Source of the DNA: CAYYKD01 sp964471825
Lineage (GTDB): Bacteria > Spirochaetota > GWE2-31-10 > CAYYKD01
Reading direction: 5' to 3'
Assembly: GCA_964471825.1 (NCBI GenBank)
Contig: CAYYKD010000024.1
Location: forward strand, 1 to 57,042
DNA length: 57,042 nt
This document shows positions 1-8,936 of this stretch, piece by piece. Both the position numbers and the translations under genes were made by a program. The notes beneath the pieces are model-generated. The model was not told where the DNA came from. It did not search any database and saw only the letters and a list, made by a program, of their open reading frames with translations. The first letter of the stretch is position 1. Every line of letters begins with the position of its first letter.

Positions 1-80
1 CTTCATTATTGTTTCCTTGTTGTTGTCCCTATTGTGTCATTATCGTAAGTTCAAGTTATTTTAACAGAAAAAGAGGGAAA

Positions 81-602
81 ATGCAAATGAAAAAAACAGG
101 TCTAAAATTAACAGATATAAAAAATAATCATTACTCAACTGCAACAAGGTGCACTATACTAATGGGCAGTTCGGTTTTGGGTGACTATCTGGGGCTAATC
201 CATGAGTTTTTTCACATTGTAGAAGCAAACTATAGATCGGAGCATAAGCTTATTCAACATGTTTTCAGGGAACCGTATAAGAAGATGTGGCCTGATTGGT
301 ATAACGGGGAGGGGGAGCTTTTTTACTACGATTTTGTTTTTAAAAACCTCATAGCCAAAACCGGATTTGAGAGGCTTGATTTTAAGAAAAATCAAGATAC
401 AACACCGGCGGAGAGCGTTAAAATTTTGACAGAATCAATAAAAGGGGTAGAAGCTTCTCATCTAAGAGAGATTGCTGCTTATAAGAATCAAGGTTCTATA
501 TTTTTTAGGGATAAGCTATACGACAAAGCGATGGAACATCAAAGTTCTTTTATTTTATCTCCTGACTCTTTGATTAACAACCTGATCTGTCTCTGGTATT
601 AG
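81..602 (+). CDS. Hypothetical protein with a HExxH motif
   Basis: A 173-residue protein of no family I recognise. I start it at the ATG at 81, which has a purine-rich AGAGGG just upstream; the open frame extends further 5' but without a ribosome-binding site. Residues 41-45 read HEFFH, a HExxH pattern as in zinc metallopeptidases, inside a hydrophobic stretch (GLIHEFFHIVEAN). A third zinc ligand is not obvious, so protease activity is only a possibility. There is no signal peptide or membrane span. The C-terminal half is charged and probably helical. The gene stands alone and is followed by short tandem repeats. Confidence 0.55.
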   Translation: MQMKKTGLKLTDIKNNHYSTATRCTILMGSSVLGDYLGLIHEFFHIVEANYRSEHKLIQHVFREPYKKMWPDWYNGEGELFYYDFVFKNLIAKTGFERLDFKKNQDTTPAESVKILTESIKGVEASHLREIAAYKNQGSIFFRDKLYDKAMEHQSSFILSPDSLINNLICLWY

Positions 603-643
603 TAGAACCCACAACAATATAGAATCCACAACAATATAGAACC
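603..643. repeat. 17-bp tandem repeat, about 2.4 copies
   Basis: The unit TAGAACCCACAACAATA at 603-619 is repeated at 620-636 with one change (AACCC to AATCC), and a third copy begins at 637. It starts straight after the stop codon of the preceding gene. It is one of many short tandem duplications in this window. Confidence 0.85.
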
Positions 644-726
644 GGGATAGTATTAACAAGAAGCAGCATATTTATAATAATTCCTTATTAGTTTATAAAT
701 TAAATTAGAAGTATAAGGAGTATTGT

Positions 727-870
727 ATGCCAAACAAAAATGGTGCAGGACCAAAAGGTCAGGGAAAGAGAGATGGTCATGGAAATGGTAAGGGTAAAGG
801 TAAAGAAGTGGGTGGACAAGGGGCGATGACAGGCGGAAAGAAAGGTCTTAAGGAAGAATCCCGCAAATAA
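727..870 (+). CDS. Small Gly/Lys-rich protein (47 aa)
   Basis: A 47-residue gene starting at ATG 727 with a good ribosome-binding site (AAGGAG, 7 bases upstream) and ending at TAA 868-870. The product is almost entirely Gly, Lys, Asn and Gln. It begins MPNKNGAGPKGQGKRDG, which resembles the MPxxxGxGPxGxG opening of the small DUF5320-type proteins of anaerobes. It lacks the Cys/Met-rich tail of many of those, so the resemblance covers only the N-terminus. It would be very basic and probably disordered. The Shine-Dalgarno and clean frame make it a likely real gene; function is unknown. Confidence 0.65.
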   Translation: MPNKNGAGPKGQGKRDGHGNGKGKGKEVGGQGAMTGGKKGLKEESRK

Positions 871-996
871 TATATATAGGCTAATAAAAATAGGCCGAAA
901 AAAGTATAAACTATAAATTATCAGCAGGTTAACAGCAAATTTATTTGAAGTTTAAGTAGTATTTTAAAAAAGTTTATTACAGAAAATCTCGTATTT

Positions 997-1803
997 TTAT
1001 ACATTTTCATTTGTCTTAGCTATGGATTTATTGCTAAATGAAAGCATAACCCGTTCATAAAGGTCTGATGAGTAGCGTTTTTCATATCTATGATCAAATA
1101 CATATGACTTGATACGCATTATCATTATATGGTTATAATTATATTCGTCAGCAAAAAGTACTACTACCGGTTTTTTAAGGTATGAGTAAGGAGATGTATA
1201 GACAGCATTATATGCGGTTTCTTTCAGTCCCGAAATATCTGTACCTGACGGAAATCTAATGTCTGTAACAACTTGACAATTTAATTCCCCTCCATTGGCA
1301 TTTGAAACTGTTGATGAAAGAAAATTTTTTGAAGGTATTGTTACAATTGAGTCATCAAGTGTAACAATGCGGATTTTTAAGATCGAAATATCGATAACCT
1401 CTCCATAGTGTCCCGAAACTTCGATTTTATCACCTATATTAAATGGGCGTGTAAACAGTATAATTAACCCTGCAAATGAATTTGAGAGTATATCCTGAAT
1501 TGCAAAACCTATTGCTACACCGGCAGATATTCCAAATGCAATAAAACTCTCCATATTAAAACCAAGAATCTTAAACATTAAAAAAAGAAGTGTAACTATA
1601 TTTAGAACAATATTAATTACAGGGATAATATTTTTAAGAAAAATCCGTCTCTCAGGATACCTTTCAGCGAGCGTTGATAAGACACTTTTGATGATTTTTG
1701 TTATCAAAAAAAAGGTAAAAATAATTATTACCGCTATAATCCAGTTATTTAAATTAAAGATTGAGACTATACTTTTTTTAACTTCATCTGTTGTTCCGTC
1801 CAT
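997..1803 (-). CDS. MscS-family mechanosensitive channel
   Basis: A 268-residue small-conductance mechanosensitive channel of the inner membrane. Two N-terminal hydrophobic segments (about residues 20-40 and 60-85) precede the pore helix and beta domain, which carry the family hallmark GISAGVAIGFAIQDILSN followed by GLIILFTRPFNIGDKIEV. MscS channels open on membrane tension and release solutes during osmotic downshock. The length is close to E. coli MscS (286). It is the last gene of a minus-strand set and starts 4 bases after the stop of the membrane ATPase gene, so the two are almost certainly co-transcribed. A role as the pore of a larger ATPase-controlled system is an inference. Confidence 0.93.
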   Translation of the reverse strand: MDGTTDEVKKSIVSIFNLNNWIIAVIIIFTFFLITKIIKSVLSTLAERYPERRIFLKNIIPVINIVLNIVTLLFLMFKILGFNMESFIAFGISAGVAIGFAIQDILSNSFAGLIILFTRPFNIGDKIEVSGHYGEVIDISILKIRIVTLDDSIVTIPSKNFLSSTVSNANGGELNCQVVTDIRFPSGTDISGLKETAYNAVYTSPYSYLKKPVVVLFADEYNYNHIMIMRIKSYVFDHRYEKRYSSDLYERVMLSFSNKSIAKTNENV

Positions 1804-1807
1804 AGAA

Positions 1808-3502
1808 TTACCCCAAAAGATTTTTAGATTGAAGAAATTTTACTACATGGTTATAAACACTTCCGCTAATACTGAAGCTGTCACCGTTTTTTTCAATTAC
1901 ATTATTTTCAAATAGTAAACTTAGATTTAATGATACTATGTTCAAGGGGATCAGAAGTGTTTCAGCGATCTCCTCCTTTCTTAAACTTTTATGGATTATA
2001 ATGCGATAAAGTATAAATACAGCTTCATTTCCCAGCTTATCAATGAACTCCATATCAGCAGGCTCTGTTTGTTCAAGCAAGATCAGTTTATCATTGATCC
2101 GTTTAACTGACTTTACAAAATTAAAAATTGAATAACAGAAGTTGTTTTTTCCGTTTGTGAACATTCGTTGAAAAAATAAAGTGCTTTTGTATTGTTCAAC
2201 CCCGTGGTTATCTATTCTTTTATGTCTTATATTACTTTCAATCATTTTTTTCATCTTTTTATCAGCAACTACAGAATAACGAAAACCTGATTTAATCAGT
2301 TTAAAGTTAAATACTTCCATAATCTCTTTCCATGTAATATCAAGAAAATCATATTTCATATTAAATATAGATTCTACCGGAAAGATATTTTTAATATAAC
2401 CGTAAAAACACCTGTTACAACTGACCCACAGTATTTTAGACTTTGTCTTTTCTATAAGAACGATAAGTTTTTCGAACTGAGAAAAACCCCTCGGACCTGA
2501 TGTAAGCAAGGACTCTACATCATCCAGGATTATTGCTTTTTTTTCCATCTTTTCAATCTCACTCATTTTTAGGGTCAACAAGAGATCGAGAGGCTTGATC
2601 TGTTCTAAGGTTTCGTTTCTGATAATTTGATGCATATAGAGATTCTTACCGTTTAGTAGGGAATACAGGTAGTAAATAAAAGAAGTTTTACCCGAACCGC
2701 ACCCGGAGTACAATAGTATATTTGATATATCACCATTATCCCATCTGTCAATAAGTTTTTCGGCTATAGTTCGCCAAGAGTCATGAATATAGGGATTAGA
2801 ATCGTAATTATTCAGTATGCCGCTGACAACGCTTCCTGTTACGGCAAACTCTTTACTGTCTTTTACGGTATCCATTAACCGGAAAATATTCTCCTCGACT
2901 ACAACAGCATTTTTTTGTTTAGTAACATACCAATTAATAAATTTTACAATTTTTCTTGCAGGCATTAAAAAAGAGGATTTTTTGATAAAATTTGAAAAAA
3001 TATCACGATAAAAATCTTCATTTTTAAGATAACTCCCCAGATTTGACTCAAGTTCAATAATTAAACTATAGACAGTATTCGACAAAACACATTCAGCCGC
3101 CGTCGAATACATCTTATAAAGAGTTTTAATACTGAAATCTTTAGAAATACCGATTAGTAATTTGCTGTTTGCTGCCTTTGGATGAACACGATGAAAAACT
3201 TTAAAATTGATGAAAAGAAACAGTATTATCTGTATTATCAAAACTACAATAATGAATGATAGCAGTTTCCAGCGTCCGTTATATATAGCCGAAGCCGTAT
3301 TTTCATCAATCAAATTTTTAAACACCCTGAGATGATAGGAGTATTCTGTAATAAATAGCCTTAAACTAATCCTCAAATTATCAAAATTATCACTTAATAC
3401 ATGGAGGTAATCAAATATAACTAACACAACCGCCTCAATACTTCCGGTTATATGATTTTCGATTGTATCGGTTAGATTAATTAACTTTTGGATATATTTC
3501 AT
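1808..3502 (-). CDS. Membrane-anchored P-loop ATPase with C-terminal winged helix
   Basis: A 564-residue protein I cannot place in a named family. One strong membrane span lies at about residues 80-101. A Walker A motif (GCGSGKTS, 267-274) and a Walker B motif (KAIILDDVE, 322-330) define a P-loop NTPase, probably of the AAA+/STAND type. The last 80 residues look like a winged helix (a KEEIAETL helix followed by an SISGSVY wing). The architecture suggests a switch ATPase tethered to the inner membrane. Its ATG overlaps the stop of the gene before it (TAATG) and its stop lies 4 bases before the MscS gene, which implies translational coupling with both. The partner relationship with MscS is inferred from this arrangement alone. 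Confidence 0.75.
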   Translation of the reverse strand: MKYIQKLINLTDTIENHITGSIEAVVLVIFDYLHVLSDNFDNLRISLRLFITEYSYHLRVFKNLIDENTASAIYNGRWKLLSFIIVVLIIQIILFLFINFKVFHRVHPKAANSKLLIGISKDFSIKTLYKMYSTAAECVLSNTVYSLIIELESNLGSYLKNEDFYRDIFSNFIKKSSFLMPARKIVKFINWYVTKQKNAVVVEENIFRLMDTVKDSKEFAVTGSVVSGILNNYDSNPYIHDSWRTIAEKLIDRWDNGDISNILLYSGCGSGKTSFIYYLYSLLNGKNLYMHQIIRNETLEQIKPLDLLLTLKMSEIEKMEKKAIILDDVESLLTSGPRGFSQFEKLIVLIEKTKSKILWVSCNRCFYGYIKNIFPVESIFNMKYDFLDITWKEIMEVFNFKLIKSGFRYSVVADKKMKKMIESNIRHKRIDNHGVEQYKSTLFFQRMFTNGKNNFCYSIFNFVKSVKRINDKLILLEQTEPADMEFIDKLGNEAVFILYRIIIHKSLRKEEIAETLLIPLNIVSLNLSLLFENNVIEKNGDSFSISGSVYNHVVKFLQSKNLLG

Positions 3503-3981
3503 TATTTTTGACCGTTAAGTTCCAGAGTCTTTAGTCGTTTTCTTGTTGTAGGTGCAAGTCTGTTATAAAAACCGTAAATTTTTTCTCTTTTTTGAAAAAG
3601 TGTGTCGTAAACAGGGTCAAGTTCTTTTATTGATGTTGTCCATAATCCTGATGAACATTTTTTGCATTTATAGTTTTCGAGAAATGACCAGTAATTGTTT
3701 TAGCTCTGACAATCAGGACACACCAGTTCCAGTTTCAGACTCTCAGTACGCAGTTCATCTTCTAATTTTACTATTTTTCTATATTGGTCAACTATATCAA
3801 GAAATTTTTTTCTTGCCATTCCCGATTCGATCACTCTAAATGAGAGAACTATTATTATTAGAAAATAAATAATATACGCTACAAACCATTCCATATAGTA
3901 GACTTTGGAAACAAAAAAAACACTTAATGCACCGAGTAGCGACATAAAGATAATAAAGTTAACTCTTTTTAGAAATACCAT
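3502..3981 (-). pseudogene. Membrane protein with zinc ribbon, split by an in-frame TAA
   Basis: The frame opens at ATG 3981 (AAGAGG upstream) with two membrane spans (about residues 5-28 and 33-48), a basic helix, and the first half of a zinc ribbon, CPDCQS. A TAA at 3702-3700 then stops it. The same frame runs on without another stop for about 65 codons, beginning with the second half of the ribbon (YKCKKC) and ending in a TAA that overlaps the ATG of the ATPase gene. The intact product would be about 159 residues. The stop is TAA, so selenocysteine or pyrrolysine recoding is excluded. One base change (CAA to TAA) or a sequencing error would explain it. Confidence 0.7.
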
Positions 3982-4036
3982 AATAACCACCTCTTAATAA
4001 TAATACTGTTTTCATGATCTCTTTTGTGACGGTTTT

Positions 4037-4446
4037 TTATAAGAAAAACATAAAGGGTATAAAAACATGTATGATTCCGGCTAAAAGACTAATAATTCCG
4101 ATCGGAATCTCAATTTTTTTTATTACACCCATAACCTTTTCAATCTTTTCATTTTCCAGACTTTTGCTGAATTTTACAAATCCCGGCAGAAGTACCATAC
4201 CATTTATCATAAGAACAGCAGCGGGGAACAGATCACCTATGATAATAACATCGTTGATTGGAAATATAAATGTCAATGCCGATACAAGCAGGTTAAAAAG
4301 TCCCCATAAAACCCTTAAAGGTGTTCCGGAGAAATATCGGTTAAAAACATCGTAATCATCTTTTGTTTTTGTAATAACCGGTATAAAAAAATAAATCCGG
4401 TATTGATCAGGGTAAAACAGCTAAAGAAATAAACAATCATTTTCAT
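4037..4446 (-). pseudogene. Small multi-span membrane protein, frameshifted at an A7 run
   Basis: Translation should begin at ATG 4446 (CGGAG 8 bases upstream), giving MKMIVYFFSCFTLINTGFIFL. This frame then fails, but the next frame continues the protein as IPVITKTKDDYDVF and onward to a TAA at 4037. The switch lies at the A7 run 4385-4391 (T7 on the coding strand), so one base is gained or lost. The joined product would be about 136 residues with at least three hydrophobic spans, the last ending PFMFFL. It heads the minus-strand membrane operon. Function unknown. The shift may be a real mutation, slippage in the run, or an assembly error. Confidence 0.6.
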
Positions 4447-4609
4447 TGACGATACTCCGTTTTACAACATAGTATCATTTTTATTTTAAATCTTCAAACA
4501 ATTATAATTAATTCTAAAATCGACGCGTAAATTAAGATGTATTTACTTTTATATTGACTGAACCTGTAGGATATGATAATTTAAAAAAGTTATTTTTTTG
4601 GGGGTTTAA

Positions 4610-5438
4610 ATGAATTCTGATATAAATACTATTTTATTTGCCTTTGGTTTAACTCTTTTTGCCGGCCTTGCTACAGGTATAGGTGGTTTAATAGCCTTTT
4701 TGGGTAAGGGGTACAATCCAAAGTTTATTGCAGGTGCACTTGGGTTTTCTGCCGGAGTCATGATCTTTGTGTCATTTGTTGAGATACTTGTTAAATCAGC
4801 TGAGTCTTTACAGTCAATTTATGGTGATAAAACAGGCTATTTATTTGCAATGTTATCATTTTTCGGCGGCATAGCACTTATTGGTTTTATTGACAAAATG
4901 GTTCCGGGCTTTGAAAATCCTCATGAAATCAGATCAGCCAAGGATATGGATATTGATAAGGAAGGAATGAAGAAAANNNNNNNNNNAATTTATTAGAATG
5001 GGTTTTTTTTCAGCTCTTGCTATAGCAATACATAATTTTCCGGAGGGGCTTGCAACATTTATAGCAGGGTTAAAGGACCCCGGTGTGGGTATAGCAATTG
5101 CTGTTGCTATCGCTATCCATAATATTCCGGAAGGGATTGCAATCTCTGTGCCTATCTATTATGCGACAGGTAGCAAAAAGAAGGCGTTCGCATTGTCTAT
5201 TTTATCGGGTTTTGCTGAACCTGTAGGGGCAGTAGTTGGCTATTTGATATTGATGCCATTTATGTCGGAGTCGGTCTTTGGTGTAATTTTTGGACTTGTT
5301 GCCGGTATAATGGTTTATATTTCTCTTGATGAGCTTTTACCAAGTGCCGAAAAATTCGGTGAACATCATATTGCTATATATGGTCTTATTTCGGGGATGG
5401 TGGTAATGTCAGCCAGTCTTTTCTTTTTTATAAAGTAA
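4610..5438 (+). CDS. zupT: ZIP-family divalent metal transporter (ZupT-like), interrupted by a scaffold gap
   Basis: An inner-membrane ZIP transporter importing zinc and other divalent metals. The N-terminal part (4610-4976) carries hydrophobic spans with GLATGIGGL and GFSAGVMIFVSFVE. The C-terminal part (from 4987) carries the two metal-site helices, AIAIHNFPEGLATF and AIAIHNIPEGIAIS, which are the family signature. Between them lies a 10-N gap; the two halves are in different frames, so the true gap is not 10 bases. After the gap the frame reads FIRMGFFSAL, joining naturally. The gene converges on nadB with 11 bases between stops. The gene is almost certainly intact in the organism. Confidence 0.9.
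4977..4986. other. Scaffold gap (10 N) inside the ZIP transporter gene
   Basis: Ten undetermined bases. Flanking reading frames differ, so the length is a placeholder. Probably only a short stretch encoding the cytoplasmic loop is missing. Confidence 0.95.
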
Positions 5439-5449
5439 GACTATGCAGC

Positions 5450-7012
5450 CTATTTTATATAGTGACAACCGATAGACTTTTTATTATGCATAGCAGAGTT
5501 AACTATTAGTTCAGCTGTAACAACCGCATTTCTAAGTTCGATTATATCCTTTGTAAGGCGTGCTTCTTTGTAGAATGAGAATATTCTATGTTTATAGAAA
5601 TTCAGATCTGCACTGGCTCGTTCAAGACCTTTTTTGCTTCTTATTATTCCCGCATAGTTTGAGAGTGTCATTTTAATGGCTATCATATCCTGTTTTAGCA
5701 GGATCGGATCAAAATGGATTTTTTGCTTAGGGATTTTCCAGTCAGGGATATTGTTCAGTCTTTGGCTATTGATTTTTTCTTTGACGGCAACAATATCAAG
5801 TGCCGCATTTTTTGCCCAGAGTAATGCCTCTAGGAGTGAATTTGAGGCAAGTCTATTTGCCCCATGCAGTCCTGTACAACTGACTTCTCCTATTGCATAG
5901 AGGTTTTTTAGAGATGTTCGGCCGTTAGAGTCTACTCTTATGCCGCCGCAAAAATAATGAGCCGCCGGGACTATAGGGATTGGTTCCTTCGTTATGTCTA
6001 TGCCGCCCTTTTTACAGGTCTCATATATTTTTGAGAATCTCTCTTGAATAGGTGTTTTTCCATTGTAATAGTTACATAGATCAAGAAGCATATATTCGTA
6101 TCCATTAACTGCCATTTCCTCGTAGATCCCTCTTGATACTACATCCCTTGAGTCTAGTTCTTTTAGGTTTGTGTATTTTGATATGAATTCTAGGCCGCTA
6201 GGAGTTAAAAGTTTTGCACCTTCACCTCTAAGTGATTCTGAGATTAGAAATCTCTTTATATCTTTATGGTAGAGTAGGGTAGGGTGAAACTGTACAAACT
6301 CAGCGTTGATTATATCTGCACCGGCTCTATTTGCCATACTGATTCCATCAGCAGTAGAGCAGGGGGGGTTTGTGGTATATTGATAAAGCTCTCCAACCCC
6401 GCCTGTTGCTAAAATTAGTTTGTCTGAGAGGTATGTCTGAACATCTCCTGTTTGATTGTTGAGCAGGTAAACCCCCATAACTGTTCTCTTTTTATATACT
6501 TCCTGATGATTTCTAGAATGGTGTGTATTTGTGATAATATCAACTGCGGTATGATCAGTCAGGATTTCTATACCTATTTTAATTGCATAGTTTTTTAATG
6601 CATTTATAATGGTGTCTCCTGTGTGGTCCTGGAAATGTACAATTCTTTTGATCGAATGTGCACCTTCTCCGGTGTAATCGAGTTTACCCTCGGGATCATT
6701 ACTGAACTTAATACCTATCTTGTCTACTAGAAAATCGAAAACCAGTTGTGGTCCTAAATTTGCAAGAATTTCAACAGCCTTTTTATTATTATAGTTACTT
6801 CCGGCCTTATAGATATCACTCATAAGACTTTCGGCTGTATCCCCTTTTTTCCAGGCTATTATTCCGCCCTGAGCATAGTTAGTATTGGATTCTTCAAGTT
6901 CTGAAGTTTTTGTAACTATTAATACATCAAGTCCTGCCTCTTTAAGGTAGATTGCAGCTGTTAGACCCGCTATGCCTGTTCCAATAACTATAACATCATG
7001 GTAGTATCTCAA
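5450..7012 (-). CDS. nadB: L-aspartate oxidase
   Basis: A 520-residue FAD flavoenzyme that oxidises L-aspartate to iminoaspartate, the first step of de novo NAD synthesis; anaerobes use fumarate as acceptor. The dinucleotide-binding GTGIAGL is at residues 11-17. The substrate and FAD motifs SRDVVSRGI and GANRLASNSLLEAL (about residues 385-398) are intact. The length is normal. Its ATG overlaps the nadA stop by 4 bases (ATGA), and nadC lies upstream, so nadC-nadA-nadB form one operon. NadB hands its unstable product directly to NadA, which fits this tight coupling. Confidence 0.96.
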   Translation of the reverse strand: MRYYHDVIVIGTGIAGLTAAIYLKEAGLDVLIVTKTSELEESNTNYAQGGIIAWKKGDTAESLMSDIYKAGSNYNNKKAVEILANLGPQLVFDFLVDKIGIKFSNDPEGKLDYTGEGAHSIKRIVHFQDHTGDTIINALKNYAIKIGIEILTDHTAVDIITNTHHSRNHQEVYKKRTVMGVYLLNNQTGDVQTYLSDKLILATGGVGELYQYTTNPPCSTADGISMANRAGADIINAEFVQFHPTLLYHKDIKRFLISESLRGEGAKLLTPSGLEFISKYTNLKELDSRDVVSRGIYEEMAVNGYEYMLLDLCNYYNGKTPIQERFSKIYETCKKGGIDITKEPIPIVPAAHYFCGGIRVDSNGRTSLKNLYAIGEVSCTGLHGANRLASNSLLEALLWAKNAALDIVAVKEKINSQRLNNIPDWKIPKQKIHFDPILLKQDMIAIKMTLSNYAGIIRSKKGLERASADLNFYKHRIFSFYKEARLTKDIIELRNAVVTAELIVNSAMHNKKSIGCHYIK

Positions 7013-8073
7013 GATTTAGCATTCTCCTCTGTGATTCTAATCATATTTTCTAGGGCAATCCGTGAGAATTTTTTGAATTTATCATCAACGCATACTTCAA
7101 ATTTTAATGTCCCCGTGTTTGTTATGAATTCGTCAATTGAGATTAATGATTGTAGAACTTTCTCAAGTGTAATTTTTTGCATATTCATACAGACAGAATG
7201 TGTCAGGGGTATTATTTTTTTTCCTGGATTTTCTAAAGCAATTCTTTCGACAAATGTTGTTTCTGTGCCGACCGCCCATGTTGAACCATCCATTGAGCTG
7301 TCGATCATGTTTTTAATTTTTTCTGTAGATCCTGTAAAATCTGATAGTTGAACTACTGACTCATTTGCCTCCGGATGAACTATTATCTTTAAATTTCTAT
7401 TTTTCTCTCTTAAGACTTTAACATCACTGACTTTAAATTTTTGATGTACCTGACAAAATCCATCCCATAAAAAAAATTTCATATCAGCCATATTCTTAGA
7501 ATCTTCAAGTTTTCCATCTCTAAAAACGCGAGTTGTGAGGTCGCCTAAACCCATTTCATTTGCTGTGTTTTTTCCTAAATGATAATCCGGAAAAAACATT
7601 ATTACGAAATCATTATTTAGATAGTGGCTTATAATTTTTTGTGCATTTGATGAGGTGCATACAGCCCCCCCCCGTTCTCCACAGAAGCTTTTTAGATCTG
7701 CAAATGAATTCATGTAAACTATTGGTGCAACCTTTTTACCGGTGACTTCAGCTATTTTATTGTAGGCTTTTTCGACAAAAGATATATCAGCCATACTAGC
7801 CATCGGACAACCCGCCATAGGCACAGGGATCAATACCTTTTGATTAGCAGAAGCCATTATACTTGCGCTTTCAGCCATAAACATAACACCGCAGAAGAGT
7901 ATAAACTCAGCGTCTGACTTAGCTGCCTCGACAGCCAATTTGTATGAATCTCCAATTATATCTCCGAGACCTACTATTTCTAATCGTTGGTAATGATGTG
8001 CAGGAATAATTACTTTTCCTGATAACTTCAATTTTAAATCTGCGATTCTATCAATTATCTCTTTATTTTCCAT
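7009..8073 (-). CDS. nadA: Quinolinate synthase (4Fe-4S)
   Basis: A 354-residue iron-sulfur enzyme condensing iminoaspartate with dihydroxyacetone phosphate to quinolinate. The N-terminus has the family IPAHHYQ motif. By alignment from memory with E. coli NadA, the three cluster ligands are Cys89 (AGCPMA), Cys207 (DGFCQVH) and Cys295 (HSVCMNM), all present. TETTFVERI and the Cys295 region are typical. It is the middle gene of the NAD operon, 32 bases after nadC and overlapping nadB. The three-cysteine cluster makes it oxygen-sensitive, which would suit an anaerobe. Confidence 0.96.
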   Translation of the reverse strand: MENKEIIDRIADLKLKLSGKVIIPAHHYQRLEIVGLGDIIGDSYKLAVEAAKSDAEFILFCGVMFMAESASIMASANQKVLIPVPMAGCPMASMADISFVEKAYNKIAEVTGKKVAPIVYMNSFADLKSFCGERGGAVCTSSNAQKIISHYLNNDFVIMFFPDYHLGKNTANEMGLGDLTTRVFRDGKLEDSKNMADMKFFLWDGFCQVHQKFKVSDVKVLREKNRNLKIIVHPEANESVVQLSDFTGSTEKIKNMIDSSMDGSTWAVGTETTFVERIALENPGKKIIPLTHSVCMNMQKITLEKVLQSLISIDEFITNTGTLKFEVCVDDKFKKFSRIALENMIRITEENAKS

Positions 8074-8105
8074 TCCTATTTGCCTTTTATTTAGTGTGTG
8101 CTATT

Positions 8106-8936
8106 TTATGACTTTTTAATTGAGAAATCGAATGCCTTTACAGTGTGTGTAAGTTCTCCAAATGATATGTAGTCAATGCCTAAACCATGTAGTTCTTTTA
8201 ACCGTTCTAGGGACATATTTCCGGATGCTTCAATTTCGACTTCTTTATTAACTATATTGATTGCATCGATCATAGTTTTACTGTGCATGTTGTCAAGCAT
8301 TATTCTGTCAACCTGACAAGAAAGAGCTTCGCGTACTTCCTCAAGATTGCGAGTCTCGACCTCAATTTTATATAGATTTTTCCATTTTTTTCTTACTCTA
8401 TCAACAGCCTCAGTTATACTTCCTGATGCATCTATGTGGTTATCTTTTATCATAACCATATCATAGAGACCAATTCTATGGTTATTGCCGCCGCCACATT
8501 TAACGGCATATTTTTGCAGCATTCTATAACCCGGAAGAGTTTTTCTTGTGTCGAGTATTTTAATTTTTCCGTCAGTTGCCGATACAAAGATATTAGTTTT
8601 GGTTGCTACGCCGCTTAGGTGAGATATAAAATTAATAGCTGTTCTTTCAGCATTTAATATGGATATAACCTTTCCTTTAATAGTAGCAATTGTGTCATCT
8701 TTTGAGATTCTATCTCCATCTTTGAAGTTAAAATTAATTGATACAGTCTCATCTACATACTTGAAAACATCTGTAAACACCTGAACACCGCATAGAACAC
8801 CGTCGTCTTTAGATATCAAAAAAAATGTATCAATATCATCTTGACCAAAAATTGCCTCACTTGTAATATCTCCATCATCAAGTAGGTCCTCATTCAAGGC
8901 CATCTCTATTAATTCTTTGTAATCTTTTAATTCCAT
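8106..8936 (-). CDS. nadC: Nicotinate-nucleotide pyrophosphorylase (carboxylating)
   Basis: A 276-residue quinolinate phosphoribosyltransferase, making nicotinate mononucleotide from quinolinate and PRPP. Motifs seen are RKTLPGYR (131-138), NNHRIGL (151-157), MIKDNH (162-167) and EIEASGNM in the C-terminal barrel. It heads the operon nadC-nadA-nadB, an order differing from the common nadB-first or nadA-first arrangements. Its ATG follows an AAGAGG Shine-Dalgarno, and this ribosome-binding region is present in about four tandem copies upstream. I see no obvious repressor site beyond these repeats. Confidence 0.96.
   Translation of the reverse strand: MELKDYKELIEMALNEDLLDDGDITSEAIFGQDDIDTFFLISKDDGVLCGVQVFTDVFKYVDETVSINFNFKDGDRISKDDTIATIKGKVISILNAERTAINFISHLSGVATKTNIFVSATDGKIKILDTRKTLPGYRMLQKYAVKCGGGNNHRIGLYDMVMIKDNHIDASGSITEAVDRVRKKWKNLYKIEVETRNLEEVREALSCQVDRIMLDNMHSKTMIDAINIVNKEVEIEASGNMSLERLKELHGLGIDYISFGELTHTVKAFDFSIKKS

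Noticed and set aside
3700..3702. Recoded stop (selenocysteine or pyrrolysine)
   Set aside because: The codon is TAA; those recodings use TGA and TAG.
4014..4355. A 113-codon plus-strand frame opposite the frameshifted membrane gene
   Set aside because: The minus-strand frames give consistent membrane-protein sequence with a ribosome-binding site; the plus-strand frame is antisense.
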